DNA of 64,000 nucleotides, taken from Erwinia sp050410775. Its GTDB lineage: Bacteria > Pseudomonadota > Gammaproteobacteria > Enterobacterales > Enterobacteriaceae. The stretch is taken from assembly GCF_050410775.1 (NCBI RefSeq), contig NZ_CP191229.1; one strand, given 5' to 3'. The position numbers were made by a program, and so were the translations under genes. The notes under the pieces were generated by a model, which did no database searches, was not told the origin of the DNA, and saw only the letters and a list, made by a program, of their open reading frames with translations. Below are positions 53,407 to 61,585 of the stretch, in pieces (position 1 is the stretch's first letter; the number at the start of each line of letters is the position of its first letter).

Positions 53407-54660
53407 ATGCACCAGTTGCTTATCGAATGGCTTACCGCCTTTAATCTCCCTTACGCTCCGCTTATCGCCCAGCTTGCCATTATCGGCATTATTCTGGTTA
53501 TCTCACTGATCGTACACGCCCTGCTGCATCATGCCGTGCTGCCGTTCCTGCGCCGCTTTGCCAATAAGTCATCGCGTCAGTGGCCGAAGTCGATTATCGA
53601 CAGAAATCTGTTCAGTCGTTTTGCGCTGCTGGTACAGGGTATTCTGCTGCAGTTACAGGTTGAGCTGTTCCTGACCGGCATTGAGCCTTTGTTTAGCCTG
53701 CTGATGGTGGTCAGTCAGGTGTGGATGATGATCTTCACGCTGTTGATGTTCTTTTCCCTGCTGGATGTGTTCCTTGAGCTTTCCGATAAAAGCGCGCTCG
53801 CCAATCAGCTTCCGCTGCGGGGGATTTTTCAGAGCCTGAAGCTGATTGCCGCTCTGCTGATTACGCTGATGATTATCTCCGTGCTGATCGGCAAGTCACC
53901 GCTGGTGCTGCTCACCGGCCTCGGTGCCATGACCGCAGTGCTGATGCTGGTATTCAAAGATCCCATCCTCGGCCTGGTCGCCGGCATCCAGCTTTCGGCC
54001 AATAATATGCTGAAGCTGGGCGACTGGCTGGATATGCCCAAATATGGCGCGGACGGCGACGTCATTGATATCGGCCTGACGACCGTTAAAGTGCGCAACT
54101 GGGATAAAACCATTACCACCATCCCCACCTACGCGCTGATCTCAGACTCCTTTAAAAACTGGCGCGGCATGTCTGAATCAGGCGGACGCCGCATCAAGCG
54201 CAGCATCAATATTGATACCACCAGCATCCATTTTCTTTCTGAAGAGGATATTGCCGCGCTAAAGCGCGCGCAGCTGCTGACGCCTTATCTTGAAGGTAAA
54301 ATGCAGGAAGTGGCTGACTATAATGCGCAACTCGGGTGCGATATGAGTACGCCGCTGAACGGTCGTCATATGACCAATATCGGCACGTTTCGCGCCTGGC
54401 TGGAAGCCTGGTTACAGGTGCATCCTCAGATCCATAAAGAGATGACGCTGATGGTTCGTCAACTGGCACCCGGCCCGGACGGTTTGCCGGTCGAGATCTA
54501 CGCCTTCACCAATACCACCGCCTGGCTGGAGTATGAGAAGATTCAGTCCGATATCTTCGATCATATCTTCGCCGTCCTGCCGGAGTTTGGCCTGCGCGTC
54601 CACCAGACACCAACCGGAAATGATATGCGCAATATGCATATCGCCGTTTCAGACAGGTAA
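53407..54660 (+). CDS. ybdG: MscS-family mechanosensitive channel, YbdG type
   Basis: 417 residues. Five membrane segments span about 15-190; the pore helix and beta-domain region reads GLGAMTAVLMLVFKDPILGLVAGIQLSANNMLKLGDWLDMPKYGADGDVIDIGLTTVKVRNWDKT in part. The C-terminal half closely follows E. coli YbdG (415 aa), including RRMTNIGTF-like and LVRQLAPGPDGLPVEIYAFTNT blocks. YbdG opens on hypo-osmotic stress (miniconductance, MscM). In E. coli it lies elsewhere, so it is a transposed or accessory location here. Confidence 0.92.
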   Translation: MHQLLIEWLTAFNLPYAPLIAQLAIIGIILVISLIVHALLHHAVLPFLRRFANKSSRQWPKSIIDRNLFSRFALLVQGILLQLQVELFLTGIEPLFSLLMVVSQVWMMIFTLLMFFSLLDVFLELSDKSALANQLPLRGIFQSLKLIAALLITLMIISVLIGKSPLVLLTGLGAMTAVLMLVFKDPILGLVAGIQLSANNMLKLGDWLDMPKYGADGDVIDIGLTTVKVRNWDKTITTIPTYALISDSFKNWRGMSESGGRRIKRSINIDTTSIHFLSEEDIAALKRAQLLTPYLEGKMQEVADYNAQLGCDMSTPLNGRHMTNIGTFRAWLEAWLQVHPQIHKEMTLMVRQLAPGPDGLPVEIYAFTNTTAWLEYEKIQSDIFDHIFAVLPEFGLRVHQTPTGNDMRNMHIAVSDR

Positions 54661-54744
54661 TTTTTGCCGGACCGTCAGTGATGGCGGTCCCCTTCACTCG
54701 GCTTACCCTCTCAACGCGCCTGCTGCCTTAACGGCTTTTCCTGC

Positions 54745-54796
54745 TGTCATTCATACCTCCTCAGCGGCAGTTCATTCCGCACTGGCGGCAGTTCAT
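54745..54796 (+). promoter_or_regulatory. YpdB-like operator of yhjX: three direct repeats
   Basis: GGCAGTTCAT at 54766-54775 and again at 54787-54796, separated by exactly 11 bases. A degenerate third copy, TGTCATTCAT at 54745-54754, also stands 11 bases before the next. The known E. coli YpdB site at yhjX is two GGCATTTCAT repeats with an 11-bp spacer. A -10-like TAGTAT is at 54830-54835. Confidence 0.85.
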
Positions 54797-54870
54797 GCCT
54801 TAATTCCCCCGCCCTTAAAAGCCCGGACATAGTATGTGCTTAATCTCTTAACCTTCTCCGGGAGCATCCC

Positions 54871-56097
54871 ATGAGCACAAAACCTCTCAGCCGCAGCCTT
54901 AACCGCACCCGCTGGCTTACTCTGATCGGGACAATCATTACCCAGTTCGCCCTTGGATCCGTGTATACATGGAGCCTGTTTAACGGTCAGCTTTCCCATA
55001 AGCTGGATGCTCCGGTGAGCCAGGTTGCCTTTTCCTTTGGCCTGCTCAGCCTTGGGCTGGCGATAGCCTCTTCTCTGGCAGGAAAGCTTCAGGAACGTTT
55101 TGGCGTCCGGAATGTGACGATCGGGGCAGGCGTGCTGATGGCCGTCGGTTTCTTTCTCACCGCCCACTCTGAAAACTTGTTTATGCTCTATCTTAGCGCG
55201 GGTGTGCTGGTCGGGCTGGCAGACGGCGCGGGTTATCTGATGACGCTTTCAAACTGCGTCAAATGGTTTCCCGAACGTAAAGGGGTCATTTCCGCCTGCG
55301 CCATAGGCGCCTACGGACTGGGCAGCCTGGGGTTCAAGTTTATCTGTAGTTACCTGCTTAGCGAGAACAGTCTTGAAACAACCTTTATGATCTGGGGCGG
55401 CCTGGCAATGGTTATGATCATTGCAGGCGCGCTACTGATGAAAGATGCCCCACAGCAGCAGCAAGCTAAACCAGGCTCAGTCAGCCAGGCACGCGATTTT
55501 TCGCTGGCGGAGGCGATTCGCCTTCCCCAGTACTGGATGCTGGCGCTGATGTTTCTGACCGCCTGCATGAGCGGCCTGTACGTAATAGGCGTCGCCAAGG
55601 ACATCGGAGAGGGTCTGGTTAACCTGTCGGCTCAGACCGCAGCCAATGCCGTCACCATTATCGCCATCGCCAACCTTAGCGGCCGGCTTATTCTCGGCGT
55701 GCTCTCTGACAAGATGGCGCGCATCCGGGTGATTACGCTGGCGCAGAGCGTCTCTCTGGTGGGCATGAGCATCCTGTTATTTACTCAGATGAACGAAACC
55801 ACTTTCTTTATTTCCATCGCCTGCGTGGCCTTCAGCTTCGGCGGCACCATCACCGTCTACCCTTCACTGGTCAGCGACTTTTTTGGCCTGAATAACCTGA
55901 CCAAAAACTACGGCCTGATCTACCTTGGCTTCGGGATTGGCAGCGTGATGGGTTCCCTGATCGCTTCGCTGTTTGGCGGCTTCACCATCACCTTCAGCCT
56001 GATTATTGCGCTGCTGGTTATCTCACTGATTATGTCGGCCACTATCCGCCCGCCGCATACAGGGCGGGAAAGCAAAGAAACGATGCAGCATGCCTGA
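54871..56097 (+). CDS. yhjX: MFS transporter YhjX (OFA family)
   Basis: 408 residues with twelve membrane spans, starting after GGGAG. RTRWLTLIGTIITQFALGSV and YTWSLFNGQLSHKLDAPVSQ are nearly the same as E. coli YhjX (402 aa), as are YLMTLSNCVKWFPERKG and TACMSGLYVIGVAKDI. The OFA group includes oxalate/formate exchangers; YhjX is induced by extracellular pyruvate through the YpdA/YpdB system. Repeats resembling the YpdB target lie upstream, so pyruvate control is inferred. In E. coli yhjX is elsewhere on the chromosome. Confidence 0.93.
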   Translation: MSTKPLSRSLNRTRWLTLIGTIITQFALGSVYTWSLFNGQLSHKLDAPVSQVAFSFGLLSLGLAIASSLAGKLQERFGVRNVTIGAGVLMAVGFFLTAHSENLFMLYLSAGVLVGLADGAGYLMTLSNCVKWFPERKGVISACAIGAYGLGSLGFKFICSYLLSENSLETTFMIWGGLAMVMIIAGALLMKDAPQQQQAKPGSVSQARDFSLAEAIRLPQYWMLALMFLTACMSGLYVIGVAKDIGEGLVNLSAQTAANAVTIIAIANLSGRLILGVLSDKMARIRVITLAQSVSLVGMSILLFTQMNETTFFISIACVAFSFGGTITVYPSLVSDFFGLNNLTKNYGLIYLGFGIGSVMGSLIASLFGGFTITFSLIIALLVISLIMSATIRPPHTGRESKETMQHA

Positions 56098-56173
56098 GCT
56101 GGCAAAGCCACAAGGCTGATGAGCGGGAGAGCCCGCTGATAACAACACGCTAAAAGAGTGAAAAGTAAGATGT

Positions 56174-56205
56174 CCCGCGCCCCAACCGGCGCGGGATTAT
56201 TCTTT
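56174..56205 (+). terminator. yhjX terminator
   Basis: CCCGCGCC (56174-56181) pairs with GGCGCGGG (56188-56195), followed by ATTATTCTTT. It lies about 75 bases after the stop. Confidence 0.65.
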
Positions 56206-56256
56206 ATGTCTTAACGACAAGCCTGTTGCCCTGCACAGGGCGCAGGCAGACGCACC

Positions 56257-57180
56257 TTAACAAGCCTGCTGGCCGCTTCGGTTTAAGGCTGGCGGCTGGT
56301 GTTTTGCGCTGAAAACGGGCTCCGGTAAGCCGGCCACGTCCACACGAACAGCAAACAGATCGCCAGACTGAGGCCAGGTTGCCAGCTCTTCAGGCGTACG
56401 ATCCTCGCGCGAGCTGGTGATGTAGAGCGTTTTCAAATCCTCGCCGCCAAACGCCACCATGGTTGGCCAGCGAACCGGCAGGGGAATTTCATCAACAATT
56501 TCACCGTTTGCCGGATTGAGGCGGATAACGCGCGAGCCGTCAAACATCGCCGACCAGTAGAACCCCTCGCTGTCTACCGCTGCGCCATCCGGCAGCCCAC
56601 CTTCCGCCTGAACAAAGCGTTGCAGCACTTCGCGCTCACCAATCTCGCCGTTATCGTCAATGGGATAGCGATAGAGCACGCCATTGGGCGTATCGGAGTG
56701 ATACATCCAGCGGTCATCCGGTGAAAAGGCCAGCCCGTTAGAGATCATAATGTCCCGCTCCTGCACCGTCAGGTTAAGCGCCGCATCCAGCCTGCAAAGC
56801 AACGCGCCATTGCGATCCTGCGGCTCCCAGAGACTGCCGCACCAGAAGCGACCGCGACGATCCACCCGGCCATCGTTAAACCGGCTGCGCGGGGCATCCC
56901 CGGGGTTTGGCGCAATGCGCTGGGTAATCTTTCCTTCGGCATCAAGCATACAGACGCCGCTCCGCAACGCCGCCACGAAGCCGCCCTCATCCGTCAGGCC
57001 AAAACAGCCTATATGTTCGGCCACCGGCAACACACGGTGCTCGCCCGTTTTGGGATCGAAACGATGTAGCGCGGGCGCCAGGATATCAACAAACCAGAGC
57101 ACCTGCTCGCTGACTGACCAGACCGGACACTCTCCCAGTTCCGCCTGGGCGGCCAATACGTTTTTTACCTGATAGCGCAT
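56257..57180 (-). CDS. SMP-30/gluconolactonase/LRE family protein
   Basis: 307 residues of a six-bladed beta-propeller. Family blocks: LGECPVWSVSEQVLWFVDIL (metal-ligand Glu), SRFNDGRVDRRGRFWCGSL (Asn/Asp ligands), ISNGLAFSPDDRWMYHSDT and PDGAAVDSEGFYWSAMF. Such enzymes hydrolyse sugar lactones (gluconolactone, arabinolactone) using a divalent metal. No signal peptide, so cytosolic. No sugar dehydrogenase or transporter is adjacent; yhjX is convergent. Substrate unknown. Confidence 0.87.
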   Translation of the reverse strand: MRYQVKNVLAAQAELGECPVWSVSEQVLWFVDILAPALHRFDPKTGEHRVLPVAEHIGCFGLTDEGGFVAALRSGVCMLDAEGKITQRIAPNPGDAPRSRFNDGRVDRRGRFWCGSLWEPQDRNGALLCRLDAALNLTVQERDIMISNGLAFSPDDRWMYHSDTPNGVLYRYPIDDNGEIGEREVLQRFVQAEGGLPDGAAVDSEGFYWSAMFDGSRVIRLNPANGEIVDEIPLPVRWPTMVAFGGEDLKTLYITSSREDRTPEELATWPQSGDLFAVRVDVAGLPEPVFSAKHQPPALNRSGQQAC

Positions 57181-57480
57181 AACGACTCCTTTAATAAAAC
57201 ACAGGTCTTAGTTTACGCCATTATTGTCGATCTGCTGCGGTTAAAATGAAAGTGATTCGTATTAGCGTTCAATGTCCCATTCCGTTTATTTAAGAACATT
57301 CTTCAGAATAAAGCTTTTTTTTCATCATTATCTTATTTATGATAGCGCCCTGAGGCTGACGCTTTATGTGTATGGAATTATTTTGAAATAACTTCATGAA
57401 TAACTCTACATAACACGCATTATTCCTCCACTTTTTTTCTGTAAAGTTGCCCTCATTAAGAAAGTGAAGGAGTGCTTATA
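57181..57480. promoter_or_regulatory. AT-rich intergenic region upstream of the His-rich lipoprotein
   Basis: 300 bases, clearly richer in A/T than the surroundings. It holds divergent promoters for the lactonase and for the lipoprotein at 57481; AAGGAG at 57467-57472 is the latter's ribosome site. AT-richness suggests H-NS-type silencing or foreign origin. No other gene seen. Confidence 0.5.
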
Positions 57481-57633
57481 ATGAAAATAATCATAAAATA
57501 TGCGACAGTACTGAGCGTAATGCTGCTGCTGAATGGCTGCATTATTCATGATGGTCACCGGGGCAGCGGCTATCACGGTGGTGGACATCACGGCGGACAC
57601 CACGGCGCAGGATGGCATCAGCGACACCGGTAA
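57481..57633 (+). CDS. 50-aa His/Gly-rich lipoprotein
   Basis: Starts MKIIIKYATVLSVMLLLNGC with AAGGAG 8 bases before the ATG. A basic N-terminus and hydrophobic core end in lipobox LLNGC (Cys20). The mature 31 residues are almost only His, Gly and Arg, with nine histidines, several in HHGGHHG-type pairs. The short length makes it easy to miss. A surface or periplasmic metal-binding (Ni, Zn, Cu) role is suggested by composition only. Residue +2 is Ile, so outer membrane sorting is likely. Confidence 0.75.
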   Translation: MKIIIKYATVLSVMLLLNGCIIHDGHRGSGYHGGGHHGGHHGAGWHQRHR

Positions 57634-57832
57634 AAGAATTTACCCTGCATGAAGCGGGCGTCAGCATGGCTAAAAGCGTAGCGATCCTGCGAAGCTGAAT
57701 TTCCCGGTAAAAGGGATAGGCAAACAGCCCTGGCGCAGCTGCTTCATGATAAAGGCGGGGTGGATAAGACGCTGACAATAAGTCAGCATCTGGCGGGCAA
57801 AGCCTGCACACAGCAATATAAAAATAAATAAG
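57634..57832 (+). pseudogene. Possible decayed small coding region
   Basis: Right after the lipoprotein stop, one frame reads EFTLHEAGVSMAKSVAILRS and stops. A second frame then reads through LAQLLHDKGGVDKTLTISQH and stops at 57832. Neither has its own start. It looks like a frameshifted gene of about 60 residues, perhaps a former continuation. No family recognised. Confidence 0.3.
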
Positions 57833-57843
57833 TATGACTTTTC

Positions 57844-57870
57844 AGGCGGGATATCTCCCGCCTTTTTATT
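57844..57870 (+). terminator. Terminator after the His-rich lipoprotein locus
   Basis: AGGCGGGA (57844-57851), TATC loop, TCCCGCCT (57856-57863), then TTTTATTTTT. Confidence 0.85.
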
Positions 57871-57871
57871 T

Positions 57872-58159
57872 TTAACTTTTAATACTGTAATTACACTGAT
57901 ACCAGACCTTCATCAGTCCCGGCAGCCGGCTTTCGTGGGGGCTAATCCGCTCAGCCTTATCAAATCCCCGCTCTTCGCAGTAGCGCGCGGCCGCTTCTTC
58001 CATCGCCGTTTTATTTACGCTGTCGGGATCGAAACGATACTGGACGGTATTTACCGCCGGATCTTCATCCACCTTTTCATATGCCCCAGGCTTACCAGAT
58101 GTGCAACCTGCTAATAGCAGGGCGGCCAGCGCCATAAGGCCGGTGATTCTTTTTTTCAT
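57872..58159 (-). CDS. Small lipoprotein (95 aa), possibly YecR-like
   Basis: Starts MKKRITGLMALAALLLAGCTSGK: signal peptide with lipobox LLAGC (Cys19). The mature part has two cysteines (RYCEERGF and WYQCNY) that could pair, and a conserved-looking tail RLPGLMKVWYQCNYSIKS. The layout resembles YecR-like outer membrane lipoproteins, but the match is tentative. The frame is open 48 bases further upstream without conserved sequence. Monocistronic; it ends inside the terminator of the facing locus. Confidence 0.7.
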   Translation of the reverse strand: MKKRITGLMALAALLLAGCTSGKPGAYEKVDEDPAVNTVQYRFDPDSVNKTAMEEAAARYCEERGFDKAERISPHESRLPGLMKVWYQCNYSIKS

Positions 58160-58381
58160 ATTCAGGGTCTCCTCCGGTGCAGGATAATAACAACTCTGAC
58201 GCGCCACACTATCGGAAAAAACAGATTTGCACAGACTTTACGCTGAAATTGCATCTTTTTACCGATTGATTCAATTCAGAAAGCCGTCTGGCAATGTCAG
58301 AACAGGAGTGCGACTATGCAGCCAGACAACACGATTTGTCTGCACCACACCAGGATTTAATTTCAAATAACATTATGTTAT
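58160..58381. other. Intergenic region with possible short transcript
   Basis: No gene of normal size. It contains a 14-codon frame at 58316-58360 (MQPDNTICLHHTRI) with GGAG 9 bases upstream, placed shortly before a strong terminator. It could be a leader peptide or part of a small RNA. Confidence 0.3.
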
Positions 58382-58407
58382 GCCCGCGGCGAGCGGGCTT
58401 TTTTTTT
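58382..58407 (+). terminator. Strong orphan rho-independent terminator
   Basis: GCCCGC (58382-58387), GGCGA loop, GCGGGC (58393-58398), then nine T residues. No plus-strand gene of normal size precedes it closer than the locus at 57.6 kb, which has its own terminator. Confidence 0.85.
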
Positions 58408-58557
58408 GCGTTTCATCAACGTAATGCGGCGATCATACTCATAACGCCCGATCGATAATTAGCCGGAAGTGCCAGCAGAGCGATAAAATCATCGGTCATC
58501 ATGCCTTGCCGGGTTGCGGTGCGGGAAGGCGCCTGAGCCCACCCGGTACGGCAGGTG

Positions 58558-59010
58558 TTATTCCGCCCTCACATCTACCAGAACCGGACAGCTGGCCCGC
58601 TCAATGACGGCGGCGCTGACCGAGCCTTTCAGCAGACGGTTGAAGGAAGAGAGATGACGACGGCCCATTATAATCATCGTGGCGCCAACCTCATTCGCCT
58701 GGGCAACGATAGTCTGCGCAGATTCGCCAGCCACCACGCGTCCGGTCGCCCGTACGCCGCGCTGATGGAGCGCCGATAACGCCAGGCGCACCGCGGCTTC
58801 TGCCGTATTCTGCTCATCCAGCGCGCAGCCAAAGTCGCCCGGATCTTCCCCCGCTTCAATAACCCAGGTACTGCCCGGGCCGGCATAGCTGGCATCGACG
58901 CAGCACAAAACGACCACCTCCGCATCCTGTGCACAAGCCTGCTCGCAGGCGAGCTGGGTAACCTTACGGGCAATCGTGGAGTTATCTACCGCCACTAAAA
59001 GCGTACTCAT
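58558..59010 (-). CDS. Universal stress protein family
   Basis: 150 residues of the single-domain Usp fold. It starts STLLVAVDNSTIARKVTQLA; the nucleotide-binding C-terminal motif is IIMGRRHLSSFNRLLKGSVSAAVI, fitting G-x2-x-x9-G-S except that the second Gly is His, and it ends CPVLVDV. Such proteins bind ATP and help in survival of stress. It follows the IclR-type regulator gene on the same strand by 12 bases, so the two are probably one transcript. Confidence 0.9.
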   Translation of the reverse strand: MSTLLVAVDNSTIARKVTQLACEQACAQDAEVVVLCCVDASYAGPGSTWVIEAGEDPGDFGCALDEQNTAEAAVRLALSALHQRGVRATGRVVAGESAQTIVAQANEVGATMIIMGRRHLSSFNRLLKGSVSAAVIERASCPVLVDVRAE

Positions 59011-59022
59011 TTCCCTCTCCTC

Positions 59023-59805
59023 TCAGTCACGAAGGGCCGCTTTTCCAATCTCATCAACCAGTCCCTCTTTGCATTTCAAAATCGCCTCACGAAAGCGCGT
59101 TTCATGCTTCTGAAAACGGGTTGAGGGAACCAGAAGACTGATAGAATAGCGTCCCAGAATGGTATCAATCGCCACCGCCATGGTGGAGATCCCTTCCAGC
59201 GTTTCCCCCCGATCGTAGGAGATCCCGGTACGCCTGATAGCTTTCAGGCTTGCCAGCAGTTCCGGAAATGTCTTGATGGTCAGATCGGTCATCGCCTCAT
59301 AGGCGTCTCCAACCAGCGCCCGGGCTTCCTCATCGCTGTCCAGCGCCATCAGTGCTTTGCCGCCCGAGGTGCTGTAAAGCGGTAAATTCATGCCGATGCG
59401 CGGCACGACACGAAGCTCCCGGTCAGCCACCACGCAGTGGACGATTGCCAGCTGAAGCCCGCTGGCGCGGGCCAGAGAGACGGTTTCACCCGTGGCATCA
59501 CTCAGTGACTGGAGCCAGGGCTGAGCAATAGCGACCACATCAGTGTGCACCGTTGCGATCAGGCGGAGCAGCGCCGGGCCAAGTCGTACGCCCCCCGCCC
59601 CCTGCACCCGAACCAGCTGGGCCGAATCCAGCGCGCCAACAATACGCTGCACCGTAGATCGCGGTAAAGCGACCTCCTGTGCAATCTCGCCCAGGCTCAT
59701 GCCATTGGGGCACTCACCAAGCGCATTTAATATTTTCGCTGCGCGTGCAATGACCTGGATGCCGCCAGTACGTTCATCGTCACGCAGCGTTGAGGAGTCA
59801 AACAT
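59023..59805 (-). CDS. IclR-family transcriptional regulator
   Basis: 260 residues from the ATG at 59805, with AAGGAA 8 bases upstream (an earlier in-frame ATG at 59892 is less likely). The N-terminal winged helix (about 13-75) has MSLGEIAQEVALPRSTVQRIVGAL. The effector domain (about 90-255) carries LPLYSTSGGKALMA and GISYDRGETLEGISTMAVAI. IclR proteins sense small aromatic or organic acids and usually repress divergent genes, here an MFS/HlyD efflux pair 168 bp away. A universal stress gene follows. Confidence 0.92.
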   Translation of the reverse strand: MFDSSTLRDDERTGGIQVIARAAKILNALGECPNGMSLGEIAQEVALPRSTVQRIVGALDSAQLVRVQGAGGVRLGPALLRLIATVHTDVVAIAQPWLQSLSDATGETVSLARASGLQLAIVHCVVADRELRVVPRIGMNLPLYSTSGGKALMALDSDEEARALVGDAYEAMTDLTIKTFPELLASLKAIRRTGISYDRGETLEGISTMAVAIDTILGRYSISLLVPSTRFQKHETRFREAILKCKEGLVDEIGKAALRD

Positions 59806-59868
59806 AGGCGTTCCTTCCTTGCTGGATGTCGCTACTTTAGCACTTTTTACCCCGTGTGGCAGGCTGTA

Positions 59869-59937
59869 CCACATTGCAATACCGTCAGCCACAGGGTAAT
59901 ATCCGCCGCAAATGTATCACAATGCAATACAGTGCAT
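59869..59937. promoter_or_regulatory. Candidate IclR-type operators between regulator and efflux genes
   Basis: Direct copies CCACATTGCAATAC (59869-59882) and TCACAATGCAATAC (59917-59930), 12 of 14 bases the same, start-to-start 48 bp. The second copy overlaps an inverted repeat ATGCA-N6-TGCAT (59922-59937). Confidence 0.55.
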
Positions 59938-59973
59938 CGCAAATTTACGGCCTCCCTGTCTGGAATACCTTCT

Positions 59974-61581
59974 ATGAATGTTCAACCGGCTCCGGCTCCC
60001 GCTCCGGTTCTCCACCCTTTTACCCTGCGCCTGGCGCTTGGGCTGGTGGGTGTGCTGATAGCGGCGCTGACTTCGGGATTAAATGACCGCGTCACCGATC
60101 TGGCGCTGGCCGACGTGCGTGCCGCGATCGGCTTTGATTTCGATCGGGCAAGCTGGATAACCTCAGCCTATCAGGCCGCCGAAGTGGCAGCGATGATGAT
60201 CTCGCCCTGGCTCGCTATCACTTTCTCCCTGCGGCGCTTCGCGCTGGCGGTCGCGGTGGGCTTTGCGCTGGTCGGCGCGATCCAGCCCTTCGCGTCTACG
60301 CCCGCTATTTTTATCGCACTACGCGTGATACAGGGCGTGTTCGGCGGCGCGCTGCCGCCGCTGCTGATGACGGTTGCGCTACGTTTCCTGCCGCCCAACG
60401 TCAAACTCTACGGGCTGGCAGCCTATGCGCTTACCGCGACTTTTGGTCCTAATATGGCGGCTTCGCTGGCCGCCTTCTGGACGGACTGGGTGGGCTGGCA
60501 GTTTGTTTTCTGGCAGGTCATTCCCCCCATTCTGCTCGCCATCGGGCTGATAAGCTGGGGGATTCCGCAGGATCCGACCCGCTTTGAGCGCTTCCGTCAG
60601 ATCGATCTGTTCGGCATGCTGACAGGATGCAGCGGAATAGCGCTGCTGATACTGGCGCTGACTCAGGGCGAGCGGCATGACTGGCTTCATTCCCCGCTGA
60701 TTGTCGCCATGCTGCTCGCTGCCGCAGCGCTACTGATTGTCTTCCTGATTAACGAATGGTTTCACCCGCTCCCGCTGTTCAAGCTGCAGATGCTGGCGAG
60801 GCGAAACCTGACCCACGGACTGCTGGTGCTGGCTGGCGTGCTGCTCATCGCCCTTTCCGGCTCCGCCCTGCCCGCCGCCTGGTTCGGCCAGGTCGAAGGG
60901 TTTCGTACCGTACAGTTCGCCCCGCTGGCGCTGGCGATAGGCCTGCCTCAGCTGATCATCGCGCCTTTTCTCGCCGCGCTGCTTAATCTGCGCTGGATTG
61001 ACGCCCGCTGGATGCTGACGGTGGGTGCACTGCTGTTAAGCCTTTCCTGCCTGCTTGGCATGCAGCTGACCGGTGAGTGGGCGCGTCAGAATTTCTGGCT
61101 GATCCAGGCGCTGCAGGCGTGGGGGCAGCCGATGATGATCCTGCCCGTGCTGATGAGCGCAACCAGCGTGGTGCTTCCGCCGGAAGGTCCCTGGGCGTCG
61201 GCGATGTTCAATACCGTACGCGGGTTCTCCAGCGTGGCGGCAGGAACCCTGGTGGAAAACTTTCTGTCGCATCGTGAACAGTTTCATTCCCATACGCTGG
61301 TCGATCAGTTGGGCAACCGGCCATGGCTGATGACGGCGGAAAGCAGCTCGCAGGCGGGTCCGCTGCAGCCGCTGCTGCCGGATGGTTCAGTCAGCTCGGT
61401 CGACAACCTCCATCAGTTTGCCACCCTGCTGAAACAGCAGGCGATGATACTCAGCATCAGCGACGCATACATGGCCATTATTGGCTTTGCGCTGCTGGTC
61501 ATTCTGCTGACCGCCTGGCTACCGAAACGCGTTTATCCGCCGCAAACCCTTCTTCAACCCGTTACGCAAGCAACGAGATAA
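59974..61581 (+). CDS. MFS drug transporter, DHA2/EmrB type
   Basis: 535 residues from the ATG at 59974, the start nearest the first membrane span; the upstream frame covers the operators. Fourteen membrane spans are expected. RLALGLVGVLIAALTSGLNDRVTDLALADVRAAIGFD opens the fold, and motif-C-like glycine/proline-rich helices follow. It has a longer periplasmic segment (about 445-490) before the last span. With the downstream HlyD protein it would form an EmrAB-like pump joined to an outer membrane channel not encoded here. Substrate unknown. Confidence 0.88.
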   Translation: MNVQPAPAPAPVLHPFTLRLALGLVGVLIAALTSGLNDRVTDLALADVRAAIGFDFDRASWITSAYQAAEVAAMMISPWLAITFSLRRFALAVAVGFALVGAIQPFASTPAIFIALRVIQGVFGGALPPLLMTVALRFLPPNVKLYGLAAYALTATFGPNMAASLAAFWTDWVGWQFVFWQVIPPILLAIGLISWGIPQDPTRFERFRQIDLFGMLTGCSGIALLILALTQGERHDWLHSPLIVAMLLAAAALLIVFLINEWFHPLPLFKLQMLARRNLTHGLLVLAGVLLIALSGSALPAAWFGQVEGFRTVQFAPLALAIGLPQLIIAPFLAALLNLRWIDARWMLTVGALLLSLSCLLGMQLTGEWARQNFWLIQALQAWGQPMMILPVLMSATSVVLPPEGPWASAMFNTVRGFSSVAAGTLVENFLSHREQFHSHTLVDQLGNRPWLMTAESSSQAGPLQPLLPDGSVSSVDNLHQFATLLKQQAMILSISDAYMAIIGFALLVILLTAWLPKRVYPPQTLLQPVTQATR

Positions 61582-61585
61582 TAAT

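Noticed and set aside
57542..57811. Minus-strand frame of 89 codons across the His-rich lipoprotein
   Set aside because: Antisense to a better supported gene, with no ribosome site or recognisable domain.
59854..59973. 40-codon extension of the MFS gene
   Set aside because: Covers the repeats of the divergent promoter and has no ribosome site; the ATG at 59974 precedes the first membrane segment.
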